A DNA stretch of 64,000 nt, from assembly GCA_024742475.1 (NCBI GenBank), contig JANSYI010000023.1, positions 1-64,000 of the forward strand, written 5' to 3'. Positions 35,488 to 44,479 of this stretch are shown one piece after another (position 1 is the stretch's first letter; each line of letters begins with the position of its first letter). The notes below the pieces were generated by a model, which searched no databases, was not told where the DNA came from, and was given only the letters and a program-made list of their open reading frames with translations. This stretch comes from a bacterium. Lineage in GTDB: Bacteria; Myxococcota_A; Polyangia; Nannocystales; Nannocystaceae. The translations under genes were made by a program, and so were the position numbers.

Positions 35488-35982
35488 CTACGCCTGATTG
35501 AGGATGCGCGCCTTCTGCTGATTGAACTCCTCTTCGCTGAGGAGACCGGCGATGCGCAGCTCGTTGAGCTTCTCGAGCTTCTTGGCCAGCTCGTCGGGGG
35601 ACATCCCGCTGCCGGCCGGAGGCGCTGGAGGCATCGCCCCGTGCTGCGGCGGGTACCCGGGCTGCGCCGGCGGATATCCAGGCTGCTGCGGCGGGTACCC
35701 GGGTGCGCCGTAGGGGCTGGGCGGATACCCCGGGTAGGCGGGCGGCAACATGTTGACCACGACCGGCGGCAGCATGTTTGCGCCGTTGAACCGCCGGTTG
35801 AACTCGTCATTGTCCATCAGCGCGAGCACGAAGAAATCGATGACGGCCAGCAGCGCTGGGATCATCGTGAGCGAGAACAGCAGGTACAAGATGCCCGCCC
35901 CGGTTCGACCGAGGTAGAACTTGTGGACGCCGATTCCCCCGAGGAACAGCGCGAGGATTGCCGCGACGTTCTTGTCCTTCAT
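35488..35982 (-). CDS. TM2-domain and SHOCT-domain protein
   Basis: The 164-residue protein has an N-terminal TM2 domain (about 1-60: KNVAAILALFLGGIGVHKFYLG and IDFFVLAL, two helices joined by a short turn). A Pro/Gly/Tyr-rich linker (about 75-125, PGYPP-type repeats) follows, and then a C-terminal SHOCT motif (MSPDELAKKLEKLNELRIAGLLSEEEFNQQKARIL). Both domains are common in small bacterial membrane proteins of unknown function. It is 12 bp upstream of the dehydrogenase gene on the same strand. Confidence 0.9.
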   Translation of the reverse strand: MKDKNVAAILALFLGGIGVHKFYLGRTGAGILYLLFSLTMIPALLAVIDFFVLALMDNDEFNRRFNGANMLPPVVVNMLPPAYPGYPPSPYGAPGYPPQQPGYPPAQPGYPPQHGAMPPAPPAGSGMSPDELAKKLEKLNELRIAGLLSEEEFNQQKARILNQA

Positions 35983-36015
35983 CCGTGAGCTTTCGTGATC
36001 TCGATCTGTTGAGTC

Positions 36016-36615
36016 TCAGTGTCCCCGAGCGCCGCGCTCGGACAACATCAAGGACGCCGCGGTCCCCGTGTCGGTTGCGGTCTGCATACGATAGACCCAC
36101 TGACCGCTGTCGAGGTCGAGATCTTCCTCGAGGACGCCCGCGTCCTTCATGTGCAGCAGGGTCTCCACGAGGGCCGCTTCGGTCCACCGCAGCGCCTGTG
36201 CGATCTCTTCGAACGTCGCCTGCCCGCGCTCCTGGAGCCAGTCCCGGACTCGGCGGCTGCGCTCGGCGAGGACCACCGGGCTCACTGTGGGTGCGGGTGG
36301 TAGCGCCTTCGCCGCCTCGACCTGCGCCTTTCGCTTGAGACCGCCGAGGAACGCGACGCCGCCCCCGAAGGTGACCATGCCCCCAAACAGGGTCGCGGTC
36401 CCCATCGTCAGGGGAAGCGCGAGGCCGAGCCCCAGGCCGACCAGCGCCAGCCCGACGCCGCCGAGCATCATGCCGCCGGGCGGAAGCGACGATTCCTCGA
36501 CCCAGCTGCGAAGGTCGCCTTTTCGAGCAGGCCGGCTCGCCTCCACCCGGACGAGCGCGCCCGTCGAGCCGCCCGCGATGTGGACACGAAGCTCTTCCAC
36601 GGGGCGATGCGCCAT
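36016..36615 (-). CDS. Membrane protein with C-terminal winged-helix-like region
   Basis: I do not recognise this 199-residue protein. It has a polar N-terminus (1-45), two transmembrane segments (about 48-93, MMLGGVGLALVGLGLGLAL and GGMVTFGGGVAFLGGL), and a C-terminal winged-helix-like module (about 115-175: RSRRVRDWLQERGQATFEEIAQALRWTEAALVETLLHM). It may link the membrane to DNA or protein binding. It is 33 bp upstream of the TM2 gene on the same strand. Confidence 0.75.
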   Translation of the reverse strand: MAHRPVEELRVHIAGGSTGALVRVEASRPARKGDLRSWVEESSLPPGGMMLGGVGLALVGLGLGLALPLTMGTATLFGGMVTFGGGVAFLGGLKRKAQVEAAKALPPAPTVSPVVLAERSRRVRDWLQERGQATFEEIAQALRWTEAALVETLLHMKDAGVLEEDLDLDSGQWVYRMQTATDTGTAASLMLSERGARGH

Positions 36616-36736
36616 CGACGTCAGGCTAGCAGCCTCGGCGCCCGCCCACCACGGTTCCAGGTCTCTGCGACCTCATGGAGCATGCGGCGCCGTTGAGCGG
36701 CGGCCGGCGCATCTGATAGCGTGCCCCGGCCCGCTC

Positions 36737-37504
36737 ATGCGTTTGCGACTGTCCTTGCTCCTCATCGCCGCTACGACTCCCGGATGCCTCGACGGCGGCG
36801 GCGGCGAGCTCGTCACGATCTTCGCGGCCCACCACGCCTCTCCGCGGGACGGCATGTTCCCCGACTACGGCGAGGACCTCCAGCCGCGGGTCTTCGACCT
36901 CGAGGACGGCTGGCAGCTGACGCTCGCGGAGTCGTACGTCACGATCGCCTCCACCACGCTCGTCAGCTGCTCGGGGCAGGAGCACGAGATGCGCATGTTC
37001 TGGGGCCCCTGCCCCGAAGACCTGCGCCGCGCGGACCTCGAGGTGCTGACCGTCTCGGGCAACAAGGTGCCCGCAGGCGACTACTGCGAGCTCCGCGTCC
37101 AGTACGCACCCTACGAGATGCCCGTCATCGACGACGAGACGGACACGCGTCACCTCATCCCCACCCTCGACGACGTCGAGGGCGACAGCATCTTCTTGCG
37201 GGGCGTGGCGCAGCGCGACGGCAACGAGGACGACGCGGTGCAGTTCCAGCTCGAGAACGGTGAAGACTTCGTCGTCTCGCTCGACCTGTCCAACCTCGAG
37301 GGCGAGGGCAACGCGCTGACCATTCGAGAAGGCCAGGACTTCCCCACCGAGCTGACGGTCACCAAGACGTACGACCGCTTCTTCGACGGCGTCGATTGGG
37401 AGAGCTTCGACGAAGCGGCCCTGACCGACACCATCGACGAGATCTTGGCGGATCAGACCCGCGTGACACGGGGTCTTTCAATCTCCCCGTCGCTGTACGA
37501 CTAG
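36737..37504 (+). CDS. Hypothetical lipoprotein
   Basis: I do not recognise the function. The 255-residue protein has a short signal peptide with a lipobox-like TTPGC (Cys17), then a beta-rich acidic domain containing a TLVSCSGQEHEM segment and CELRVQYAPYEM, without known motifs. It has 4 to 5 cysteines, possibly disulphide-forming. The C-terminus is acidic (DEAALTDTIDEIL). It stands alone between divergent and convergent neighbours. The start at ATG 36737 is where the signal begins. Such lipoproteins are abundant in Myxococcota. Confidence 0.75.
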   Translation: MRLRLSLLLIAATTPGCLDGGGGELVTIFAAHHASPRDGMFPDYGEDLQPRVFDLEDGWQLTLAESYVTIASTTLVSCSGQEHEMRMFWGPCPEDLRRADLEVLTVSGNKVPAGDYCELRVQYAPYEMPVIDDETDTRHLIPTLDDVEGDSIFLRGVAQRDGNEDDAVQFQLENGEDFVVSLDLSNLEGEGNALTIREGQDFPTELTVTKTYDRFFDGVDWESFDEAALTDTIDEILADQTRVTRGLSISPSLYD

Positions 37505-37518
37505 CCGAGGCCGCGGCC

Positions 37519-39882
37519 CTACTGCGCCGCGTCGGTCGAGCCCTCGGCCGTCGCTGCGGGCTCGTCGTCGTAGAGGCCTAGCAGTACGTCTCCCTTGGGG
37601 AGCGCGGCGGGCACGGCCTCCTCGATCGGGGCCGTCCCCTCGATGAAGTACTCCTCGACCGTCTTGCCCTCGTAGCCTTCGGCGGCGGACCCGGTGGGCG
37701 CGAGCAGGCCCGACGCCGCGTCGATCGTGCGCACGAGCACCCCCTGGGGCGGGACGAACGACGTGGGCGTACCGGTCGAGACGGCTCGCATCGCGCCCAG
37801 CCAGATCGGCAGCGCAGCCTTGCCGCCGGTCTCCCCCTTGCCCACGCGTCGCTGGTGGTCGAAGCCCACCCACGTGACGGCGACGTGCTCGGGGGTATAG
37901 CCGGCGAACCATGCGTCGCGCGCGTCGTTCGAGGTGCCGGTCTTGCCGACCGCGTCGCGACCGAGCGCGGCCGCCTTTCGCCCCGTACCCTCGGTGACGA
38001 CGCTGCGCATCATCGACGTCAGCAAGAACGCGGGAGCCTCGTCGAGGACGCGCTGCTTCGACTGCTCGGGCTGCCAGTCTTCGGCGCCGATCCGCTCGAC
38101 CCGGACGACGATGCGAGGCTCGATGCGCTCGCCCCCGCGTGCGAACGTCAGGTAGGCGCGCGCCATCTCGTACGGCGACACCTCGCCCGCTCCCAGCGCG
38201 ATGGACAGGTTCTCGGGCAGCGCCGTCTCGATGCCCATGCGGGAGGCGAAGTCGATGACCGCCGCGGGCCCGAGCTCGTCGATGAGCTTGACGGGGATCG
38301 TGTTGATCGACTTCGCCAACGCCACGCGCGCCCGGACCGTGCCCAGGTAGCGATCACGTTTGTAGTTGGTGGGCTTCCAGTCCTTGTAGACCTCGGGGCT
38401 GTCGTCGAGCAGCGTCGCCGGGGTGATGCGGCCCTCGGCGAGCGCTGCCCCGTAGACGAAGGGTTTGAACGCGGACCCGGGCTGACGTTTCGCATCCATC
38501 GCGCGGTTGAAGTCGCCGCGCTCATAGACGCTGCCACCGATCATCGCCAAGACGTCCCCGGTCGCGACGTCCAGCACGACGACGGCCGACTCGGGGCCTG
38601 CCGCGATGCGAGCACGCGTCGGCACGTCTCCGAGCGCAGCCTTGGTGATGCGCACCGAAACGACCGCGCCAGGCGGGAACCGATCCGCGTCCTTCTTCGC
38701 GTCCCTCTTCGCGTCAGGGAGCACGACGGCCTCGCGCGGGCCGAGCTCGACCTGCACGGGGCGACCGGCGGCCGTGGCTTCGATGACGTGCTCGTTGGAC
38801 GAGACGATGACCACGTCGAGCACCCGGCCCGGCGAGAGCGGTCCTTCGGCCTGCGCCGCGACCTTCGCCCGCGTCGCCTCGTCGGCAGGCTCGAGACCTC
38901 GGGCGTAGCCGTTGCGCCCGTCGATCGCAGCGAGCCCCTCGACCGCGGCTTGCCGCACCTGCGCCTGCGTTCGCAGCGACACCGTGGTGTGCACCGCCGC
39001 GCCGAGCGTGGGTAGCTCGTCGCCATAGCGTTCCTCGAGCAGCGTCAGCGCGGCGTCGACGAACTCCTCGGCACCGCGTTCGACCACCTCGCGCTCGGAC
39101 GGCGCGACGAGGTTCAGCGGCGCGTCGATGTAGCGCTGCGCGTCCTCAGGCGCCGCGAAGCCATGCTTGACCATCTGCTCGAGCACGTAGATCTGACGCG
39201 CCTTGGCCTTCTGCGGGTTCTGCAGCGGCGAGTCTCGGCCCGGCGCCTTGGGCAGCGTGGCCAGCAGCGCGGCCTGCCCCATGTCGATGTCGGCGATGCT
39301 CTTGCCGAAGTAGAAGCGGCTGGCCTCCTCGATGCCGTAGCGGCCGTGCCCGAGATAGATCTCGTTGAGGTAGAGCATCAGGATCTCGGTCTTGCCGAAC
39401 GCCTGCTCGAGGCGGCGCGCCAAGATGAGCTCTTGAACCTTGCGCTCGAGGCTGCGCTCGGGGCTGAGCATGAAGGTCTTGACCACCTGCTGGGTGATCG
39501 TGGACGCGCCCTGGGTCACCTTGCCGGCCCGCACGTTGGCGATCAGGGCGCGAACCATGCCCATGTAGTCCATGCCCTCGTGGCGGTAGAAGTCGGCGTC
39601 CTCGGCCGCGAGGAACGCGTTCTCCACGTGGCTGGGGATCTGGTCGTAGCGCACGACCGTGCGCCGCTGCTCGAACACCTCGCCGATCAGCTCGCCCTCA
39701 CGGGCGTAGATCCGGGTGACCTGGGGTGGCCGATAGTTCGCGAGCGCCTCCTCGTCGAGTGCGTGAAGGTCCCGGCCGTAGTACCAGAAGATGCCGACCA
39801 CGCTCGCGACGCCCGCGACACACCCAAGGACGCACAGCGAGAAGGCGGCGATGATCAGCCGCCGCGCCCAGACGTTCTTCAT
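37519..39882 (-). CDS. Class A penicillin-binding protein 1A
   Basis: The 787-residue bifunctional peptidoglycan synthase has an N-terminal transmembrane helix (about 10-35), a GT51 glycosyltransferase with catalytic Glu94 (LAAEDADFYRHEG) and TQGASTITQQVVKTF, and a transpeptidase domain with the SxxK Ser in PGSAFKPF, SIN (AKSINTIP) and KTGTSND. An OB-like insertion lies between them. It is the last gene of a unit starting with trmH; the start is an ATGA overlap with trmH. The C-terminus carries a short acidic tail. Confidence 0.95.
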   Translation of the reverse strand: MKNVWARRLIIAAFSLCVLGCVAGVASVVGIFWYYGRDLHALDEEALANYRPPQVTRIYAREGELIGEVFEQRRTVVRYDQIPSHVENAFLAAEDADFYRHEGMDYMGMVRALIANVRAGKVTQGASTITQQVVKTFMLSPERSLERKVQELILARRLEQAFGKTEILMLYLNEIYLGHGRYGIEEASRFYFGKSIADIDMGQAALLATLPKAPGRDSPLQNPQKAKARQIYVLEQMVKHGFAAPEDAQRYIDAPLNLVAPSEREVVERGAEEFVDAALTLLEERYGDELPTLGAAVHTTVSLRTQAQVRQAAVEGLAAIDGRNGYARGLEPADEATRAKVAAQAEGPLSPGRVLDVVIVSSNEHVIEATAAGRPVQVELGPREAVVLPDAKRDAKKDADRFPPGAVVSVRITKAALGDVPTRARIAAGPESAVVVLDVATGDVLAMIGGSVYERGDFNRAMDAKRQPGSAFKPFVYGAALAEGRITPATLLDDSPEVYKDWKPTNYKRDRYLGTVRARVALAKSINTIPVKLIDELGPAAVIDFASRMGIETALPENLSIALGAGEVSPYEMARAYLTFARGGERIEPRIVVRVERIGAEDWQPEQSKQRVLDEAPAFLLTSMMRSVVTEGTGRKAAALGRDAVGKTGTSNDARDAWFAGYTPEHVAVTWVGFDHQRRVGKGETGGKAALPIWLGAMRAVSTGTPTSFVPPQGVLVRTIDAASGLLAPTGSAAEGYEGKTVEEYFIEGTAPIEEAVPAALPKGDVLLGLYDDEPAATAEGSTDAAQ

Positions 39883-40571
39883 GGGCGCTCCCTGGGCACC
39901 CCGAGCAGCGACGACCACAGTCGGTCATCGACGCTGTCGAGGTAGTGCCGAGCCATCATCTCGGCCCGCTGCGCTTCGGACAGACGGGCCGCCCCCGCGG
40001 CGCGGTGCCGGTTGGTCACGTCGTAGAGGCTGATCGCGGCGCTGACCGAGAGGTTGAGGCTCTCGCTCATGCCCACCATCGGGATGCGAAAGCCCCCCGT
40101 GCACGCGGCCCGAGCCTCGGCCGAGAGCCCTCGGTTCTCGTTGCCGAACAGCAAGCAAAGCGGGCGGTCGACGGGCAGCTCGCCGAGCGTGTGCTCTGCG
40201 TCCATCCACGCCCCATAGACCGCGACGTCCGCGAGCGCCTCGTGGTCGAGGAAGGTCTGCAGGGTGTCGTGATGATGGGTGCGGACCCAGCGATACGAGC
40301 CCTGCGTGGTCGCCTTGGCGTGCAGCGCCCTGCCCTCGGTGGCGATGACGTGCACCCCGAGCACGCCGAGCGCCTCGGACGTGCGCACCACGGCGGCCGC
40401 GTTGTGCGGGTCGCTGGGCGCCTCGATGGCGACCTGAATGGAGGGCAATCGACCGGCGAGCAGGCGGTCGATCTTCTCCCGCCGAGCGTCGGTCAAGTAC
40501 GGCTGGAGCGTCTGGGCGACGTGCTCCGGCGAGTGGACCTCGGTGATCCGCGCGTAGGTGCGATCGTCCAT
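39879..40571 (-). CDS. trmH: SpoU-family RNA 2'-O-methyltransferase, TrmH-like
   Basis: The 230-residue protein is a SPOUT methyltransferase that probably methylates the 2'-OH of G18 in tRNA. The three SpoU motifs are visible: NAAAVVRTSEALG, LLFGNENRGLS and IPMVGMSESLNLSVSAAISLYDV. The C-terminal tail (ARLSEAQRAEMM) matches TrmH more than RlmB. I chose ATG 40571; a further upstream start exists but adds no homology. It overlaps the PBP1A gene by 4 bp, an unusual coupling of RNA modification with cell-wall synthesis. Confidence 0.88.
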   Translation of the reverse strand: MDDRTYARITEVHSPEHVAQTLQPYLTDARREKIDRLLAGRLPSIQVAIEAPSDPHNAAAVVRTSEALGVLGVHVIATEGRALHAKATTQGSYRWVRTHHHDTLQTFLDHEALADVAVYGAWMDAEHTLGELPVDRPLCLLFGNENRGLSAEARAACTGGFRIPMVGMSESLNLSVSAAISLYDVTNRHRAAGAARLSEAQRAEMMARHYLDSVDDRLWSSLLGVPRERP

Positions 40572-40651
40572 CGAACGGCGACACCATGGCATGCGCAGCG
40601 CGGGTTGCACACCCCACCAACGCGCCAGCGAAGGCGCTTCATTCCGCGCAG

Positions 40652-43039
40652 TCAGCGGTCCATCGCTGGAACGCCGCGATCGTCCACGTTCGCCGGGTCT
40701 TCGCTGCCCGGGAGGCCCTCGAGATCGACGCCATGCTCCGGTCCATCCGCGGGTTCATCCGCTGGGTCGAGGTCGAGCGCGGGGAGCTCGCGCGGCGGCG
40801 GCGGAGGCTCATCGAGCACCGCTTCGCTCGAGAGCAGCCCCGACAGCGGCATCTGGGTGAACGTGCCCTCCCGCATCCGCGTGATGCGAGCGAGGCAGGT
40901 CTTCTGTGACCCGCGCCGACGCAGATCGAACACCACCGGCTGCTCCTTCCACAGCTCGTACTCGAGGTCGGAGAGCCGACCCCGCTCGTTCATCAGACGA
41001 AGGATCCGCGCGACCTTGATCGCGAAGCGCTCCGACAGCTCGCCGTTGCAGTAGTAGACGCTCCGCTTGACCGGGCTGGGCAGCATCAGCGCCAAGAACA
41101 CGGCCTCAGGCGGATCGAGATCAGCGGGGTGCTTGCCGAAGTAGTAGCTCGCCGCATCGACGATGCCGTAGATCCCAGGGCCGTACTCGATCGCGTTGAG
41201 ATACAGCTCCATGATGCGATCCTTGGAGAGCACCTCTTCGACGTACCAGGTCAGAAACATCTCCTGAAACTTGCGCGAGAGCGTGCGCTCGTGGCCGAGC
41301 AGCACGTTCTTGACCATCTGCATCGTGATGGTCGAGGCGCCCAGACGGACGCGCCCCGCTGCGAGGTTGCGACGCAGCGCCACCTCGAACTGCGAGGGCA
41401 TGAAGCCATCGTGCTTCCAAAACCCCCCGTCCTCGGTCGTCCGAATCGCTGCGGTCACGTACGGAGAGATCTGACGGATCGACGCGAAGCCACGGGCGCC
41501 GGGATACATCTGGACCGACGCGGTCCCGCCGTCGTTCATGAGCACGCGATGGGTGAAGCCGCCAGCGAGGCGGTCCCGATCCGCCACGATCGGCGTGGCG
41601 AGCACCTCGCAGCCGTCCATGTCGACCAGGCCGCCGAGCGCGAGCGTCTCCAGGTCGGCAAAGTCGATGTGCGCGGTGACGCGAGCCCCGAACTCGCCGC
41701 CGAGTCGGAACCCCTCGAGGCCGGGGGCGAACCCGTCGGGGATCGCGTCCATCACCCGCTGGCAGGCGACGCGCGGCACCTCGAGCGAGAGCTCGTAGCG
41801 GCGTCCTCGCGTCCGCTCGGGGTGCTCGACCACCGCAGAACCGCTCAGCGTCACGCCCCCGCGCTCGACGTCGACGTAGTGCAGCACGGCACGGCGCGCG
41901 GCTGGGTCGACCTCGGCAGCGAACGAGACGTCCATCCCGAGATCGCGCACCGTCTGCCGCGAGAGGGTCCGCGACGACACCCCAAAGCCTTCGAGCGAGA
42001 GATCACCCTCGAGCGCGGCCACACCATCGCCAAACACGACCGCCAAGTGGCCGCCCACCGTCGCGTCGTCGGACTCGACCAGCGGCAGCGACTCGATGAC
42101 CTCTCTGGGCACGCGTACGACTTCGAACGCATCCATGTCGACCCGAAGCTCCCCCTCGGACAGGTCGCGGCGGAGTCGACCGCCCACCGACCACAGCTTC
42201 TCGCCTTGCAGCTCGGTCTTGGTGTCTCCGAACGCTCCCGCCAGCTCGAGCGAGATCTCGGTGGCGCCCGCGTCCGAGACCTCGACCCAGCCGTCGACAC
42301 CCGCCACGGCGATGTTCTCGTTGATCGGCGCCGCGAGGCCTCGGACCTCGAGACGCTGGGGAAACGCGAGCGCATAACCGGCCTCGGTCCTGCCCGCCTG
42401 CACGGTCGCGCTCACGTTGCGCGCGAAGATCTCCTGCCCGACCCCGCTGTCGATGTGGATCTCGCGCGCGGCGGTGACGATGCGCAGCGCGTCGACGTCC
42501 ACGCTGGCGTCGATGCGCGCGCGAAGGGCTCGCGCGCCCTGGGTCACGTCGAGCGCGAGGTCGTCGACCAGGATCTCCGAGGGGCGAAGCTTCACGCGCC
42601 CCGTCGAGGCTTTGGCGCCTGGCCTCCGTCCACTTCGCATCCGGCGGATGAGATCTTCGAAGCTCGCGACCGACCCTTCCGCGGACCCGCCACGGACCCG
42701 GACGGCGGTCACCTCGGCGACGCCGCTCCACAGCGACGACTCCTCGAGCGCCACCTCGATCCGATCCAGCGCGATCGTGGGCTCCCCGTCGCCACCACCG
42801 ACCGTGACCGACGAGAGCACGACCTGCCCCCATCGCAGCTCGACGTCGTCGACCTCGACGCGCACCTTCAAGCGCTTGCGCAGCCGCGCCTTCACCTGCG
42901 CCTCGGCGTAGGGGATGCCGACCAGGGGCACGGCCGCCACCACGCCGCCGAGCACCACCAGCAACACCACGAGCACGGCGAGCACCACGGGCCACCGCTT
43001 GGGTGGGGACTTGGGTGCCGGTGAGGGAGGCGTGCGCAT
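40652..43039 (-). CDS. AsmA-like domain fused to monofunctional GT51 transglycosylase
   Basis: The 795-residue protein has an N-terminal transmembrane helix (about 16-40), a long AsmA-like beta-rich region (about 50-490, starting AQVKARLRKRLKVRVEVDDVELRWG) and a C-terminal GT51 peptidoglycan glycosyltransferase with the catalytic Glu in RTTEDGGFWKHDGF, GASTITMQMVKNVLLG and YLNAIEYGPGIYGI. No penicillin-binding transpeptidase domain follows. An acidic Pro-rich tail ends the protein. A GT51 domain joined to an AsmA-like region is unusual: AsmA-family proteins usually move or tether phospholipids. GTG/ATG alternatives near 43039 do not change the fold. It lies 80 bp upstream of trmH. Confidence 0.85.
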   Translation of the reverse strand: MRTPPSPAPKSPPKRWPVVLAVLVVLLVVLGGVVAAVPLVGIPYAEAQVKARLRKRLKVRVEVDDVELRWGQVVLSSVTVGGGDGEPTIALDRIEVALEESSLWSGVAEVTAVRVRGGSAEGSVASFEDLIRRMRSGRRPGAKASTGRVKLRPSEILVDDLALDVTQGARALRARIDASVDVDALRIVTAAREIHIDSGVGQEIFARNVSATVQAGRTEAGYALAFPQRLEVRGLAAPINENIAVAGVDGWVEVSDAGATEISLELAGAFGDTKTELQGEKLWSVGGRLRRDLSEGELRVDMDAFEVVRVPREVIESLPLVESDDATVGGHLAVVFGDGVAALEGDLSLEGFGVSSRTLSRQTVRDLGMDVSFAAEVDPAARRAVLHYVDVERGGVTLSGSAVVEHPERTRGRRYELSLEVPRVACQRVMDAIPDGFAPGLEGFRLGGEFGARVTAHIDFADLETLALGGLVDMDGCEVLATPIVADRDRLAGGFTHRVLMNDGGTASVQMYPGARGFASIRQISPYVTAAIRTTEDGGFWKHDGFMPSQFEVALRRNLAAGRVRLGASTITMQMVKNVLLGHERTLSRKFQEMFLTWYVEEVLSKDRIMELYLNAIEYGPGIYGIVDAASYYFGKHPADLDPPEAVFLALMLPSPVKRSVYYCNGELSERFAIKVARILRLMNERGRLSDLEYELWKEQPVVFDLRRRGSQKTCLARITRMREGTFTQMPLSGLLSSEAVLDEPPPPPRELPALDLDPADEPADGPEHGVDLEGLPGSEDPANVDDRGVPAMDR

Positions 43040-43137
43040 CGCGGTGGGTCCGACCCCGAACGCAGGCGCGACACCGGGGATTCCATGGCGGTCGCCCCGG
43101 ATGGTAGTCGATGCACCCGGCGGAGAACCAAGAGAAG

Positions 43138-43162
43138 AAGCCGTACCTGCGGGGTACGGCTT
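43138..43162 (-). terminator. Intrinsic terminator hairpin for ECF-operon
   Basis: A perfect 10-bp stem (AAGCCGTACC/GGTACGGCTT) with a five-base loop is followed on the minus strand by TTCTTCTCTT. It lies about 30 bp past the stop of the last gene of the minus-strand sigma operon, so it is most likely that operon's intrinsic terminator. Confidence 0.75.
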
Positions 43163-43193
43163 CCTCTATGCGTTCGGCGCCGGGCTCAGGCGA

Positions 43194-43757
43194 CTAGCGC
43201 CGCGCGCACTGGATGGCCCAGAAGATGCGCCCGGTGACCTCGCCGGACTTGTGCTCCCCACCTTGGACGAAGAACAGCCCGTTGTCCTCGATGCTGTAGT
43301 CCATGGCGACGAGGTTCTTCTTGCCATCGCGATGGGTCAGGTCGAGGTGCAGCCTCAGCTTCTTCTCGTCTCCACCGAGAAGGCTCAGCTTCATCTTGTG
43401 ACCCGTCTTGAAGTCGGTCTGCGTCGCCTTTCCCCGGACCACCTCGGCCTTCTTGGAGCCGAGCAGATGGAAGGACTTGTAGCGATCGTAGGGCTCGTCG
43501 GTGAGCCACTCCTTCATGAACTCGAGGTTCTTGGGGATCTTGCCGTCGCCCTCCTTCGAGGCGAGCACGGCGTGTACCTTGCAAACCCCTTTGGTGGCCC
43601 CTTTGGTGGCCCCTTTGGTGGCACCGTCCTGGGCTCCCTTGGCGGGCGCCGCGTGTGCTGCGGGCGCGGCGATGGCCACGGCCCCGAACGCGACGGCGGG
43701 AGCGAGGACGGAGCACAGGGCTGCACAGATCGAGCTCTTGATGCTGCGGGTCTTCAT
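43194..43757 (-). CDS. Secreted hypothetical protein in ECF operon
   Basis: I do not recognise the family. The 187-residue protein has a signal peptide (about 1-37, SSICAALCSVLAPAVAFGAVAIAAPAAHA) followed by three tandem GATK units from a 12-bp repeat (43586-43621), then a compact lysine-rich domain with KSFHLLGSKKAEVV and LHLDLTHRDGKKNLVAMDYSIEDNG. Two Cys residues near the ends of the mature domain (KGVCKVHA and AIQCARR) may pair. It is the third gene after the sigma and anti-sigma genes (ATGA overlap), so it may be a target or co-regulator in that pathway. Confidence 0.8.
   Translation of the reverse strand: MKTRSIKSSICAALCSVLAPAVAFGAVAIAAPAAHAAPAKGAQDGATKGATKGATKGVCKVHAVLASKEGDGKIPKNLEFMKEWLTDEPYDRYKSFHLLGSKKAEVVRGKATQTDFKTGHKMKLSLLGGDEKKLRLHLDLTHRDGKKNLVAMDYSIEDNGLFFVQGGEHKSGEVTGRIFWAIQCARR
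43586..43621 (-). repeat. Three 12-bp tandem repeats inside secreted-protein gene
   Basis: Three exact copies of cccctttggtgg (12 bp) encode the GATK units right after the signal peptide. Being a multiple of three, changes in copy number would stay in frame. Confidence 0.85.
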
Positions 43758-44479
43758 AGCGAACGCTCGGTGTCTTTCGGCTGAGCCTCTTCTTCGAGGT
43801 AGAGAACGGTGACGGTTCCGGTCTTGGAGATGCGCCCGGTGTGTCCCGAGAACTCGACCCCATGGATCTCTGCTTCCACCTTCTTGGGCTTGGGCAGATC
43901 CGACTCGGGTGAAACATCCGAGGCCGGAGGCGGGGTCGGGATCGGTGCCGCAGCCATGCGTTCACCGACGGGGAGAGCCGATGGCTTCGGCTCGGACTCG
44001 GCTGCGGAGGGCTCCGCAGCGGGCTTCTCCACAGACGCGACCGCGCCCGGATTATTCTCCGCGTTCGTCACACCGGACGCCTCGGGCGTAGAGCCGGAGA
44101 CCGACACCACGACGAGCGTCACGGCCGCTGCGGCGGCCGCTGCTGCCAGCGGAAGCCGGACAGGTCGGACCGCCTCCCACATGCGGGACCAGAACGACCC
44201 GGCAGCGGGGCGTGTCGCCGCCGCCTCCATGTCGAGCTGTCGATCGATTTCGTCCCAGATCTGCTCGAATCGCGCCGAGGGCACCTGGGCCGCCTTGCGC
44301 TTGAGCGTCTCTTGCACGAGCCCCTGGACCATGCCCAGCTGCGCGAGTTCGTCACGCAGCGCGGGGTCTGCGTCGATCTGTGCGGCGAGTTCGTGGGCCT
44401 GGGCCCCGGTGAGTTCGCCATCGAAGTGCAGCGCGAGCTCTTCGCGCGACACGCCGGAGGTTCCGACTTGGTTCGTCAT
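43754..44479 (-). CDS. Anti-sigma factor-like membrane protein
   Basis: The 241-residue protein has an N-terminal cytoplasmic region of about 95 residues (SREELALHFDGELTGAQAHELAAQI, an anti-sigma-like helical motif without the zinc-binding HxxxCxxC), one transmembrane helix (about 110-130, LPLAAAAAAAAVTLVVVSV) and a periplasmic Pro/Ser/Glu-rich tail. It is encoded next to the ECF sigma gene with a 4-bp overlap, the normal arrangement for sigma/anti-sigma pairs. Absence of the zinc motif is notable; binding to sigma is inferred from position. Confidence 0.82.
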   Translation of the reverse strand: MTNQVGTSGVSREELALHFDGELTGAQAHELAAQIDADPALRDELAQLGMVQGLVQETLKRKAAQVPSARFEQIWDEIDRQLDMEAAATRPAAGSFWSRMWEAVRPVRLPLAAAAAAAAVTLVVVSVSGSTPEASGVTNAENNPGAVASVEKPAAEPSAAESEPKPSALPVGERMAAAPIPTPPPASDVSPESDLPKPKKVEAEIHGVEFSGHTGRISKTGTVTVLYLEEEAQPKDTERSL

